Position numbers and translations under genes: made by a program. DNA of 64,000 nucleotides from Cephalothrix simula. Its lineage: Eukaryota > Nemertea > Palaeonemertea > Archinemertea > Cephalotrichidae. Shown one piece after another: positions 1-8,420 of this stretch (the stretch's first letter is position 1; every line of letters begins with the position of its first letter). The stretch is taken from NCBI GenBank assembly GCA_035591015.1, contig JAXIUW010022230.1, forward strand, positions 1 through 64,000, written 5' to 3'. Below the pieces are notes generated by a model that was not told the origin of the DNA, did no database searches, and worked only from the letters and a program-made list of their open reading frames with translations.

Positions 1-683
1 CCCTAACACTAAATACTTTGGTGTATCGCTTTGCTTAGGCGCATGGGTGCAAGGCAATTCTCTATTGCCTTGCCGGGTTAGTTTAAGCAAGGTCAATTTT
101 GTAATATTTTAGGTTAAGGGTTTCACCCTTAACAATCCCAGCAGAGAGCCAGCTCTCTGCACTCTCGGGATAGTTCTTTGGGGCTGGATAAGCCCTAACG
201 GGCTTACGCGCCCGAAATAAATAAACCACATCACGACCAATCATAAAGCGAAACGCTTTTGCATAATAATGTAGCCACTTAAAACACTTTTGACCTGAAT
301 GTAGGCATATGTTAAATACTTGACTAAGTTAAGTTATATAATGCCTAAGCCATTTTGGATGAAGGCGTTAGCCTTCGGCCAAGTCAGGGGGTGCAGGGGG
401 CTTGCCCTCTGCCGGGGTTGTTAGGGGCAGAGCCCCTAACACTAAATACTTTGGTGTATCACCTTGCTTAGGCACATGGGTGCAAGGCAATTCTCTATTG
501 CCTTGCCGGGGCAGAGCCCCTAACACTAAATACTTTGGTGTATCGCTTTGCTTAGGCGCATGGGTGCAAGGCAATTCTCTATTGCCTTGCCGGGGCAGAG
601 CCCCTAACACTAAATACTTTGGTGTATCGCCTGCTTTCATGGCCGAGCCACAAGCTAGCAAGTATATTTTGCGAGTTAAGTTC
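1..683. repeat. Non-coding palindrome-rich region with 84-bp repeats
   Basis: No credible gene lies here. The stretch is a mosaic of short perfect inverted repeats. Examples are GTTAAGGGT/ACCCTTAAC at 113-133, GCAGAGAGC/GCTCTCTGC at 131-150, AAAGCG/CGCTTT at 245-259 and GAAGGC/GCCTTC at 361-376. A partial copy of the 84-bp unit opens the window (1-77) and further copies follow from about 420. Open frames on both strands across the array repeat a 28-residue unit and look like by-products of a repeat whose length is a multiple of three. I infer an extragenic palindromic (REP/BIME-like) cluster; the family is not one I recognise. Confidence 0.75.
424..633. repeat. 84-bp direct tandem repeat, 2.5 copies
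   Basis: Unit starts at 424, 508 and 592 give an exact 84-bp period; the last copy is partial. Each unit carries two perfect hairpins. One has GGGGC and GCCCC arms around AGA. The other has arms GCAAGGCAAT and ATTGCCTTGC around a 5-base loop (482-506, 566-590). The same second hairpin occurs at 49-73 in the partial copy at the window edge. Copies 1 and 2 differ at only a few bases, so the array is recent or actively homogenised. Confidence 0.9.
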
Positions 684-1574
684 TTAGTGATGCAGATAGG
701 CGGCACCTCTTACTCCGCTTGAATCTCCGAAGCGAGGAGGTAGTAGTTTAGTTTTGATGGCATCAGAGAACAGGTACTGCAGTAATTTCGGTGGCACGTT
801 GTGATAGAGGCGTTCAATATTAGAAAGTCCGCCACCTAGAATAATTGCATCGGGGTCAAGTAGGTTGATAACCATGGCTAAGCCACGTGCAAGACGGTCT
901 TCAAGGTTTTGCAAAGCATGTTCGGCGTGTTTGTCGCCGGCTTGGCTTCTTTCTAATATTGCTTTACCGGAAGCGTTGTTTCCGCTTAGACGATGATAAT
1001 CTTTTTCTAGCGCAGTGCCTGAAATAAAGGTTTCTAAACAGCCAGTTAGTCCGCACCAGCAATCATGGTCTACGTATTCATTATGAGTTGGCCAGGGTAG
1101 AGGAATATGTCCCCATTCACCGGCTATATTATTGATGCCTGAGACTAGTTTTTGATTGATGATGATGCCACCACCGCAACCCGTACCAATAATAACTGCA
1201 AAAACAGAATGATAGCCTACTCCGGAGCCAGCCATAGCTTCTGATAAGGCGAGGCAATTAGCATCATTGGTTAGTTTTACAGGTCGTTGAAGGTTATCTG
1301 AGAGATCTTGTTGAAGATTGCGTCCATTTAGATATTGGCTGTTGGAATTTCTGATTAGGCCTGTTTTGGCTGAGATGCTGCCCGGCATGCTGATACCTAC
1401 TGGACCATGATAGTTATGTTTGGTTGTGGCAGTATCTAGCAGTTGATGCATGCCAGTTAGGAGATCTTCGTAGTTATTTGGAGAATTGATGCGTTCACGG
1501 AATACAAATTGATCATTTTCATCAATTAGTGCTAGTTCAGTTTTGGTGCCGCCAATATCGAATCCGCAACGCAT
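684..1574 (-). CDS. mak: ROK-family fructokinase
   Basis: Predicted to phosphorylate fructose (possibly mannose) with ATP to the 6-phosphate in the cytosol. The protein is 296 aa. The ROK/ASKHA phosphate motif DIGGTK is at residues 6-11, the catalytic NDAN segment near 103, GEWGH near 152, and the ROK zinc site Cys-x-Cys-x4-Cys at about 172-179. The segments NPLPW-like, ETFISGT, LGGGLSN and GDSSGVRGAA follow the E. coli Mak pattern rather than NagK. I chose the ATG at 1574, which gives the MRCGFDIGGTKTE start typical of Mak; an in-frame TTG at 1601 would add nine residues, and neither has a clear ribosome site. The gene stands alone, but its substrate is the product of the polyol operon at 52-59 kb. 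Confidence 0.85.
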   Translation of the reverse strand: MRCGFDIGGTKTELALIDENDQFVFRERINSPNNYEDLLTGMHQLLDTATTKHNYHGPVGISMPGSISAKTGLIRNSNSQYLNGRNLQQDLSDNLQRPVKLTNDANCLALSEAMAGSGVGYHSVFAVIIGTGCGGGIIINQKLVSGINNIAGEWGHIPLPWPTHNEYVDHDCWCGLTGCLETFISGTALEKDYHRLSGNNASGKAILERSQAGDKHAEHALQNLEDRLARGLAMVINLLDPDAIILGGGLSNIERLYHNVPPKLLQYLFSDAIKTKLLPPRFGDSSGVRGAAYLHH

Positions 1575-1762
1575 GAGAGGTTTGTTTAATTGTGTTTGCA
1601 ATTGATTATGTTATAAAATTTGTCTGCTCTAAACTCTTTATAGCTTTTGTTGTTAATGTTTGTCAATTTTGGAATGCAATTGCGAACTATTTTATAGTGA
1701 AGTTAGCCTACGCAGTGTTATTTTAATTGATATTTGAGAGTGGTATCGCAATTAAACTATGT

Positions 1763-1778
1763 TGCAGATGTATCTGCA
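1763..1778. promoter_or_regulatory. Perfect palindrome upstream of helicase gene
   Basis: TGCAGATGTATCTGCA has 7-bp arms around GT and lies about 24 bp upstream of a consensus -10 hexamer (TATAAT, 1802-1807), near the expected -35 region. No good -35 hexamer is visible at 16-18 bp spacing, which would fit a regulated promoter. It is a possible dimeric regulator site; the regulator is unknown. Confidence 0.35.
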
Positions 1779-1846
1779 TGGGCTGATTGATTAGTTTATT
1801 GTATAATATTTAGTGGCTTAGATGACGATTAACGGTTAGGACAACG

Positions 1847-4800
1847 ATGCAGCATTATGGTGATAAAGGCTTCCTTTATTCTGCTTCAGATTTGTTGGCA
1901 TTTTTGGAATGTCAGCAAACAACCTTTTTCGGTGTAAGGAGCCTTACCGAAGACATAGCGACTACTGAAACTACCGAGCAAGATATTTTACTGCGGAATA
2001 TGGGCTTGGCGCATGAGAAAATCTATCTTCAAAAACTAAAAAGCAAAGGCCTCTCCGTAGCGGAAATCAGCAAAGATGCCGGACTAGAAGCTAGAGTTGC
2101 CGAAACAATTAAGGCTATGCAGTCAGCGTATGATGTGATTTATCAGGCGGTGTTCTTTGAAGACACTCATGCTGATATGGGCGTGCGTGGTGATGCCGAT
2201 TTTTTGCGAAAAATTAATAAGCCCTCCCGGTTAGGCGACTACAGTTATGAAGTTTTAGACACTAAACTGGGCAAGAGCGTTTTGCCCAAGTACATAATTC
2301 AACTATGTGTTTATACAGAGTTAGTTGAGGCTATACAGGGTGAACGCCCTGAAATGATGCACCTTGTGCTAGGCGACGAGCAAGAATATAGTTTTAAGGT
2401 GGATGATTTTTTTTATTACTATCAACACCTTAAGCCACGCTTTAAGAATTACTTGAAGCACTTATTAGCAACGCCTGACTTTGTTTCAAAGTCTGACCCA
2501 TGCCACTATTGCGACTCATGCCGGTGGCGTAATAACTGCAGCGCACAATGGGATGCCGATGATAACCTCAGCCTAATCGCCAATATTCGCCGAGACGACA
2601 TTGAAAAATTGCGCCAAAAGAACATCAATACCGTTGCTGAATTGGCAAATATTGCACCTGATACCAAAGTTCCAAAACTAAATAGCGATACTTTTAAGCA
2701 TTTGAGAAATCAAGCTATTCTACAAAATTATAAAAAATGCACGGGCAAGAACAAATACAAGCTGCTGACCGCAAAAGAGGGTCAAGGTTTTGAGCGTTTA
2801 CCACGGCCTAATCTAGGTGATTTATTTTTTGATATGGAGGGTGATCCACTCTACGATAGAGGTTTGGAGTATCTATTTGGAATAGTTTATCTTGAAAGTA
2901 CAGATGGAGCATTTAAGCCAAAAGATAAACACGGTTTGGTTGAGCTTGAAAGTCTTAAAGACTGCAAAGAAGTTTTCAAGCCGTTTTGGGCGCATGATCA
3001 TGCTCAAGAAGAACAGGCATTTAGACAGTTTATGGCCTTTGTTGAACAGCACCTAAAAACTTATCCACAAGCCTATATTTACCATTACAATCATTACGAA
3101 ACAACGGCCTTAAAACGCCTTGCGGGTCGTTATTCGGCCTGCGAAGAGCAGCTAGACAACCTGCTTAGGCATAAAAAATTTGTTGATTTGTATCGGGTAG
3201 TGCATGAGGGTTTGCAGGTATCAAGTGCGGGCTATTCTATTAAAGACTTAGAGGTTTTTTATATGGATAAGCGCGATGGTGCAATAGCATCTGGAAGCGA
3301 CAGCATCGCCGCTTATAATCGCTGGCGGGCAGAAGAAGCTGCTCAAATTACAACGGCCAACAAAACGTTGGCAGACATAGCATATTATAATCAGCTTGAT
3401 TGTAGCTCAACCTATCAGCTTCGGAATTGGTTGCTTGAAATCAAGCCTGAGCATTTGAATTGGATTGAAGTTGATGTTGGCGATGAATCTTCTGAGAACG
3501 TTTCTAAACGTAAAGACTGGGAAATAGAGTATGAAGACTATCAGAATAAGCTCACCAGTGCTGTAGGCTCAGAATACAATGCGCATCTAGTTGATTTTTT
3601 AGAGTTTCATCAACGTGAAAACAAGCCGCAATGGTGGAGAATGTTCGCTCGCCAAAACTATTTAGATAGTGAAATAATTGATGATTTAGAATGCATCGGT
3701 GCTATGAAGCTGCAAGGCGAACCCTATCAAGAAAAGAGATCTTTGATTTATAGCTATAAGTTTCCAGAGCAAGAATACAAAATTAAAGTTAATAGTTCTG
3801 CGATAGATGTTAGCACAATGGCTAGCGTTGGTACTGTGGTAGATTTAGATAACTATAATCATATTGTAAAAATAAAACGTGGTGCCAATCAAGAGCCTCT
3901 CCAACCCAGCCTATCTATAGGCCCACCACAACCCATTAATACTGCTCCGCTGCGCAGCTCATTATATAGGCTTGCTGATCAAGTACTAGCAGGACAGCAA
4001 AAAGTAAGTGCCTATATGGATATTTTAGTCAAAGCTAGCCCACGTATCGCAAATAAGTTACCCGATCAGAACATTGTTAAATCTGATGATTTGCTTGGTG
4101 ATGCTCTAAGTGCGGTGCAGAGCTTGCAAAATAGCTATTTGATTATTCAAGGCCCGCCGGGGGCAGGTAAAACTCATATCAGCGCACATATTATCGTTGC
4201 CCTGATGAAGCAGGGTAAAAAGGTGGGCATAACTTCTAATTCTCATAAGGCAATTCATAATCTAATTGCTAAAATAGAAACCGTTGCCAAGCAAGAAAAC
4301 TTTGGTTTTAACGGTGTTAAGATAAGTAGTTCAAGCAATCAGGCATATTATTCTAGCTATCAAGACAGTACTAAAGACAATAATAACAGCAATAATAAGG
4401 TCTTAATTGAGAACACTTCCGCTAAAAAAGTAGATTTTGGGGCAAATCTTTTTGCGGCAACTGCATGGCCGTTATCATCTACCGAGTTTGCTGGAAAGTT
4501 AGATTATTTGTTCATTGATGAGGCCGGACAGGTGAGCACAGCCAATGTATTAAGTATGTCTGGAGCGACCAAAAATATAATCCTTGTTGGTGATCAGATG
4601 CAGTTAAGTTATCCCTCTCAAGGCACGCACCCCGGTGATGCGGCTTGCTCAATACTAGAGTATATACTTGGTGAAAGAGCGACTATTAAAGCATCTGAGG
4701 GTGTATTCCTTAATCAAACCTACCGCCTTCATCCTGATATTTGTGGGTTTATATCTAAGACTTTCTATGATGGATTACTAAAATCTAATGCCGAGGCTGC

Positions 4801-5326
4801 TCATAGGCACTTAACTATGACTAACAGCGTGCTACCTAATTCTGGAATAGCTATTATTTTTGCTGAACATCAGTATTGTTCACAGAAAAGCGTAGAAGAA
4901 GGAGCGATTATCAAAGATAAATATGCCTACCTTTTGAGACAGCAGTTTATAGATAAACACGGTACGCAGCGTAAGTTGAGGGACAGCGACATTATGGTGG
5001 TGGCTCCCTATAATATGCAGGTTGACTACCTACTCTCAGTTTTGCCGACTGGAGCGCAGGTAGGTACGGTTGATAATTTTCAAGGGCAAGAGGCACCCAT
5101 TGTGATACTGTCGATGACGGCATCAAGCATTGATAATCTACCCCGTGGAGTAGAGTTCTTGTATAGTGCAAATCGTCTTAATGTAGCCCTGTCACGGGCT
5201 CAATGCTTGGCTATTGTGGTCATGAGCCCAATGCTGCTTGAGGCACCTTGCCAAACCGTTGAGCAAATGCGTCTGGTAAATACGTTTTGCCGGTTAGCTG
5301 ACTATGCAACACACTGCCCCGCTTGA
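1847..5326 (+). CDS. TM0106-type RecB-like nuclease / RNase H-like / SF1 helicase fusion
   Basis: A 1159-aa protein likely to cut and unwind nucleic acid. The N-terminal PD-(D/E)XK module of the RecB/Cas4 type shows GDAD at 115-118, LDTK at 137-140 and Q-x3-Y at 152-156. Four cysteines (219, 222, 225, 231) probably form an iron-sulfur cluster. A central RNase H-like (YprB-type) domain begins at DMEGDP (329). The C-terminal half is a superfamily 1 helicase related to Dna2/NAM7, with Walker A GPPGAGKT at 769-776, Walker B DEAGQ at 891, then GTVDNFQGQE and NVALSRA. The order matches the TM0106 family of putative nucleases, whose cellular role is unsettled. It stands alone behind a TATAAT and a palindrome, with no CRISPR or other defence gene beside it. 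Domain calls are firm; repair versus defence is open. Confidence 0.88.
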   Translation: MQHYGDKGFLYSASDLLAFLECQQTTFFGVRSLTEDIATTETTEQDILLRNMGLAHEKIYLQKLKSKGLSVAEISKDAGLEARVAETIKAMQSAYDVIYQAVFFEDTHADMGVRGDADFLRKINKPSRLGDYSYEVLDTKLGKSVLPKYIIQLCVYTELVEAIQGERPEMMHLVLGDEQEYSFKVDDFFYYYQHLKPRFKNYLKHLLATPDFVSKSDPCHYCDSCRWRNNCSAQWDADDNLSLIANIRRDDIEKLRQKNINTVAELANIAPDTKVPKLNSDTFKHLRNQAILQNYKKCTGKNKYKLLTAKEGQGFERLPRPNLGDLFFDMEGDPLYDRGLEYLFGIVYLESTDGAFKPKDKHGLVELESLKDCKEVFKPFWAHDHAQEEQAFRQFMAFVEQHLKTYPQAYIYHYNHYETTALKRLAGRYSACEEQLDNLLRHKKFVDLYRVVHEGLQVSSAGYSIKDLEVFYMDKRDGAIASGSDSIAAYNRWRAEEAAQITTANKTLADIAYYNQLDCSSTYQLRNWLLEIKPEHLNWIEVDVGDESSENVSKRKDWEIEYEDYQNKLTSAVGSEYNAHLVDFLEFHQRENKPQWWRMFARQNYLDSEIIDDLECIGAMKLQGEPYQEKRSLIYSYKFPEQEYKIKVNSSAIDVSTMASVGTVVDLDNYNHIVKIKRGANQEPLQPSLSIGPPQPINTAPLRSSLYRLADQVLAGQQKVSAYMDILVKASPRIANKLPDQNIVKSDDLLGDALSAVQSLQNSYLIIQGPPGAGKTHISAHIIVALMKQGKKVGITSNSHKAIHNLIAKIETVAKQENFGFNGVKISSSSNQAYYSSYQDSTKDNNNSNNKVLIENTSAKKVDFGANLFAATAWPLSSTEFAGKLDYLFIDEAGQVSTANVLSMSGATKNIILVGDQMQLSYPSQGTHPGDAACSILEYILGERATIKASEGVFLNQTYRLHPDICGFISKTFYDGLLKSNAEAAHRHLTMTNSVLPNSGIAIIFAEHQYCSQKSVEEGAIIKDKYAYLLRQQFIDKHGTQRKLRDSDIMVVAPYNMQVDYLLSVLPTGAQVGTVDNFQGQEAPIVILSMTASSIDNLPRGVEFLYSANRLNVALSRAQCLAIVVMSPMLLEAPCQTVEQMRLVNTFCRLADYATHCPA

Positions 5327-5340
5327 TCATTTATAGATAA

Positions 5341-7227
5341 TTAATCGTATAGATAATCTATTTTGATGCTGAATAATTGGGTTTGACTGTTACCCAGCCA
5401 GTAAGAACCCAGTTCGTATAATCCAACTTCATCAGCTTTAATTTCTATCTCGGCAGTAAAAGTTTGGGTCTGCGAATCCGTACCGGGCAAGAAGTAGGTT
5501 TCTGATGGCCGATGCTGATGGGGGCTACGTATGTACAGCGTTAGCACTCGCTTTTGGGTTGATGGAGCATTGGCATTGTACTCAGCCGATATCTTATATT
5601 TTCCCGCACCCAGCTTTATACGTGGAGTTAGCCCAAGGCGACCTCGCCCATCTTGGTTAGGTATGGCTATGGTACTTAGGTTTTCACCAATGGTGCCGGT
5701 GTTGTGCTCAATATGAGCGGCGAGATAGGTCTGCGTTTTGATAGACTGTGCTGGGAAATTAGCAAGAGCGGCTGGAACAGTGGCAATAGTAGCAATCATA
5801 AAACCAATACCAGCGTTTCTGATAATATTATCCTTAGCGAAAAATCCAATAATTACCAAATAGATGACTAATGCTACCCCAATGGCATTGGGCAGATACT
5901 CATACGCCCAACCAGCATTATAAAGCATGGGCAAAGCACTAGCGATGGGTAAATAAAAAATAGAATATGCATTTGGCCAGGTAGATGCTCCTACTCCATA
6001 TAAATTAATGCCTTCAATAGCATGCAAGTACCAAAGATATATTTGCAATATAAGGCCTAAGCCGATTAGCACATAGAATAATTTTTCTTTACGCTTGGCC
6101 AAGCACAGCAGTCCATAAACGGTAGGCAATATGAAAATTGCTGCTGAAGTCCAGCTAAACCTGCCGGAAAAACTAGTTCCGCCGTATGACACATGCATGG
6201 AATTAAGAAAATTAGGAATAATGAACAATAATAGCCAAAGGCAGGTCAACCAACGCCTAGTAATGAACAGAGAGCCAATGGCCGTCAACCCAATTAGATG
6301 AATTGGATTAAGAGTTATAAAGCCGTGGTTTTGATCGATGAGGTTACCCAGAAACATCATCACACTTTGACTATTGAGGCTATTCAGCGTTTCGCCAGAA
6401 TATAGATGATAAGGACCCATAATGCTGCCAGAAGAATAATAATTATAATAAATTAGTAACAACAATGATGTTCCAGCAATGCATGATAATTCAGCGATAC
6501 GCCGAATATTTTTTGTTCTAAAGTAAGTTCTACCGATGATAGCAGCTATCAAGATGGCACTATTCAACGCATACTTAATATGGAACCAAGGCAAAAAAGC
6601 CACTCCTAAAACAATTATGGCCTCTAGGCTGCGGTCATACTCGGTAGGTTTTCTGTATAGCCAGTAAATACCCAATAAGCTAAGTATTCCACCCATTAAG
6701 TCGGGAAAAATTTGCGTAGCCGAAGTCATAAAAGGCAAACCCATGGTAACGGCTAGCACGGTGGCATAGCGATGCCAACCATGCTTAGAGAATAAGCCGC
6801 TGATGAGCCAAGTAATAAAAACTAAGATTGAGTTTAGAGCAATCAGCCACACTCTAACCACCATGTCTTCATCAGTGCGTAGAAGTTTGGCTACGGCCAT
6901 GGCTGGTGCCGCTAAAATTGGTAAGCCAATATTGTGAATATTATAGAGCCCGCGCGGCCCCAATACTGCGTGAGTGTTCTGTGGTGAGGGTTCAGGCTCA
7001 CCTTTCGGCCAGCCTAAGATATAGCGTTTGTATTTGAAAGCATCACGATAGGGTTGAGTTTGTTCAAATGATGCGTAGTCAATCAACCCCCTAGCCATAA
7101 CTAGATAGTGTGGCTCATCACCCGTTGTGGAATTGAAGTGATTAACCTCCCACAAAGACAGTGTTAAAGTGCTTATGACAAAGAACAGGCCTACTAACGA
7201 AATTGGCAATCTCCAATTATTCTTCAT
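5341..7227 (-). CDS. Polytopic membrane protein, GT-C glycosyltransferase-like
   Basis: This 628-aa protein has about ten or more hydrophobic segments and a soluble C-terminal tail of roughly 120 residues. Just after the first membrane segment it has TGDEPHYLV (D37, E38). An acidic pair in the first extracytoplasmic loop is the catalytic hallmark of GT-C enzymes (PMT/ArnT-like) that use polyprenyl-linked sugar donors. From that I infer transfer of a sugar to an envelope component at the outer face of the inner membrane; donor and acceptor are unknown. The tail is beta-rich and resembles a carbohydrate-binding fold only loosely. It is convergent with the helicase gene, 14 bp apart, and is not in an operon. 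Confidence 0.6.
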   Translation of the reverse strand: MKNNWRLPISLVGLFFVISTLTLSLWEVNHFNSTTGDEPHYLVMARGLIDYASFEQTQPYRDAFKYKRYILGWPKGEPEPSPQNTHAVLGPRGLYNIHNIGLPILAAPAMAVAKLLRTDEDMVVRVWLIALNSILVFITWLISGLFSKHGWHRYATVLAVTMGLPFMTSATQIFPDLMGGILSLLGIYWLYRKPTEYDRSLEAIIVLGVAFLPWFHIKYALNSAILIAAIIGRTYFRTKNIRRIAELSCIAGTSLLLLIYYNYYSSGSIMGPYHLYSGETLNSLNSQSVMMFLGNLIDQNHGFITLNPIHLIGLTAIGSLFITRRWLTCLWLLLFIIPNFLNSMHVSYGGTSFSGRFSWTSAAIFILPTVYGLLCLAKRKEKLFYVLIGLGLILQIYLWYLHAIEGINLYGVGASTWPNAYSIFYLPIASALPMLYNAGWAYEYLPNAIGVALVIYLVIIGFFAKDNIIRNAGIGFMIATIATVPAALANFPAQSIKTQTYLAAHIEHNTGTIGENLSTIAIPNQDGRGRLGLTPRIKLGAGKYKISAEYNANAPSTQKRVLTLYIRSPHQHRPSETYFLPGTDSQTQTFTAEIEIKADEVGLYELGSYWLGNSQTQLFSIKIDYLYD

Positions 7228-7881
7228 GGCTAAACATCTGGTTTTATTATCTAATTATGAACTGGCTGCACAAACTCATAATGCAGCATAGAGATGAAAT
7301 GGTTACGAATTGTGCCAATGCCATTCAAAAACTTCAAGGCTTTTTAGTTGCGATGCATTATTAATATGTGAATCATCTAAAAGGCTTTAATACATGGTGA
7401 GTTTAGTTACTTCTACTAGTTATAACATAGCTTAGTTTTTGATATTCAACACCAGAACGGGTCAATACCGCACAGGATAGTTAGGTTAGCTCTTGGATAA
7501 AATTGTCCACAGCACTGGTTGCCATATAGCTGGACTGTTACTATTCTTAACTAATTCAGTTTGTTGGAGCGTCACAGTCCTTTTTGAATCAAATATATAA
7601 AATAAATACGTCCTGCTCAAGTCTTGATTAAGAATAGCTTTTACTTGAAAACTTATTTTAAGTAAGTAAAAAAAATTTTTTATAACAAAAAAACTTATGT
7701 TATAATTAACTTATGCTTTAATTAAAAGCATTTACAAAATACATGCTGGTCTTTAGGCAATCCTAAGCCAATTAATAAAATACGCTTTATATATTTTATT
7801 AAGAAGTTTTGCTGCTATTGCTTTGCCCTCAAGTTCGCAAATAATGATCAGTATGAATTTAATTCAAGGAGCGTATTCCGT
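7228..7881. other. AT-rich gap before the 78-aa ORF
   Basis: No gene is visible in these 654 bases. Two small inverted repeats sit in the AT-rich part: TTATAAC/GTTATAA at 7680-7705 and ATGCTTT/AAAGCAT at 7713-7731. Either could be a structured leader or a weak terminator. No convincing -35/-10 pair was found. Confidence 0.5.
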
Positions 7882-8118
7882 ATGATTTCTAATACAATTA
7901 CCGTAGTCACTTCTTATTCAGCCAGCAAGCCATTAATGTGGAGTAATGGTAGTATAAGTAAATCTATCATGACCTATAAACTTTTGGGCGGTCAAACAGA
8001 AGTTCAGCCGAAGCAGAATAATGCCTTGCGTTATGGTGCTATTCCACGTAGCGATGTTCTTACTGACGATGAAAATTGGCTAGAAAATATTCTTGAAACA
8101 GTGGGTCATCTTGACTGA
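7882..8118 (+). CDS. Small hypothetical protein, 78 aa
   Basis: I do not recognise this protein. It has no signal peptide or membrane segment. The first half is Ser/Thr-rich and the C-terminus is acidic (DDENWLENILET). The case for a real gene is a good ribosome site (AAGGAG at about 7866-7871, roughly 10 bases before the ATG), a full-length frame in a region with no competing gene, and a clean end just before the tRNA-Lys. It stands alone. It could be a lineage-specific regulator or a spurious frame. Confidence 0.5.
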   Translation: MISNTITVVTSYSASKPLMWSNGSISKSIMTYKLLGGQTEVQPKQNNALRYGAIPRSDVLTDDENWLENILETVGHLD

Positions 8119-8151
8119 TGATTACTAACTAGCAGTAAGCCAACACCAAGA

Positions 8152-8224
8152 TGAGCGCGGCAGGAATCGAACCTGCGACCCAGTGATTAAAAGTCACTTG
8201 CTCTACCAACTGAGCTACGCGCCC
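8152..8224 (-). tRNA. tRNA-Lys (anticodon TTT)
   Basis: The reverse complement folds as a standard 73-nt tRNA. The 7-bp acceptor stem pairs GGGCGCG with CGCGCTC and has discriminator A. The D-loop is AGTTGGTA, the anticodon loop is CTTTTAA and the T-loop is GGTTCGATTCC. The 3' CCA is not encoded, unlike in the adjacent tRNA-Glu. It lies about 55 bp downstream of tRNA-Glu and probably shares its transcript. Confidence 0.95.
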
Positions 8225-8278
8225 CAAGAATTGTGTTCAGGACATGCCCACATCATAACAAACCGCTGTTATTGATGC

Positions 8279-8356
8279 TGGCATCCCCAGGGGGATTTGA
8301 ACCCCCGTTTCCGCCGTGAAAGGGCGGCGTCCTAAACCAGGCTAGACGATGGGGAC
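8279..8356 (-). tRNA. tRNA-Glu (anticodon TTC), CCA encoded
   Basis: On the minus strand the acceptor stem GTCCCCA pairs with TGGGGAT, with discriminator G and an encoded CCA (8279-8281). The anticodon loop is CTTTCAC and the T-arm contains GGTTCAAATCC. It is first in a two-tRNA operon, 13 bp downstream of a strong promoter. Confidence 0.95.
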
Positions 8357-8369
8357 ACATACAACCGGA

Positions 8370-8399
8370 ATTATTAACGCCATCGGGTACTACTGTCAA
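8370..8399 (-). promoter_or_regulatory. Sigma-70-type promoter of the tRNA-Glu/Lys operon
   Basis: On the minus strand there is a perfect -35 TTGACA (8394-8399), an 18-bp spacer and a -10 AATAAT (8370-8375, five of six matches). The predicted start is a few bases before the tRNA-Glu 5' end at 8356. Confidence 0.75.
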
Positions 8400-8420
8400 G
8401 TAATTTTTACATTGCAGAGC

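Noticed and set aside
424-633. CRISPR-like array
   Set aside because: The repeat is 84 bp, contiguous, and has no unique spacers; no cas genes are present.
368-722. Overlapping open frames on both strands (368-706 minus, 402-722 plus) with a 28-residue repeat
   Set aside because: They are translations of the 84-bp palindromic array. Openness on both strands and lack of ribosome sites indicate non-coding DNA.
1847-5326. Cas4 or CRISPR-associated helicase
   Set aside because: The nuclease module is Cas4-like, but the whole-domain order is TM0106-type and no CRISPR locus is near.
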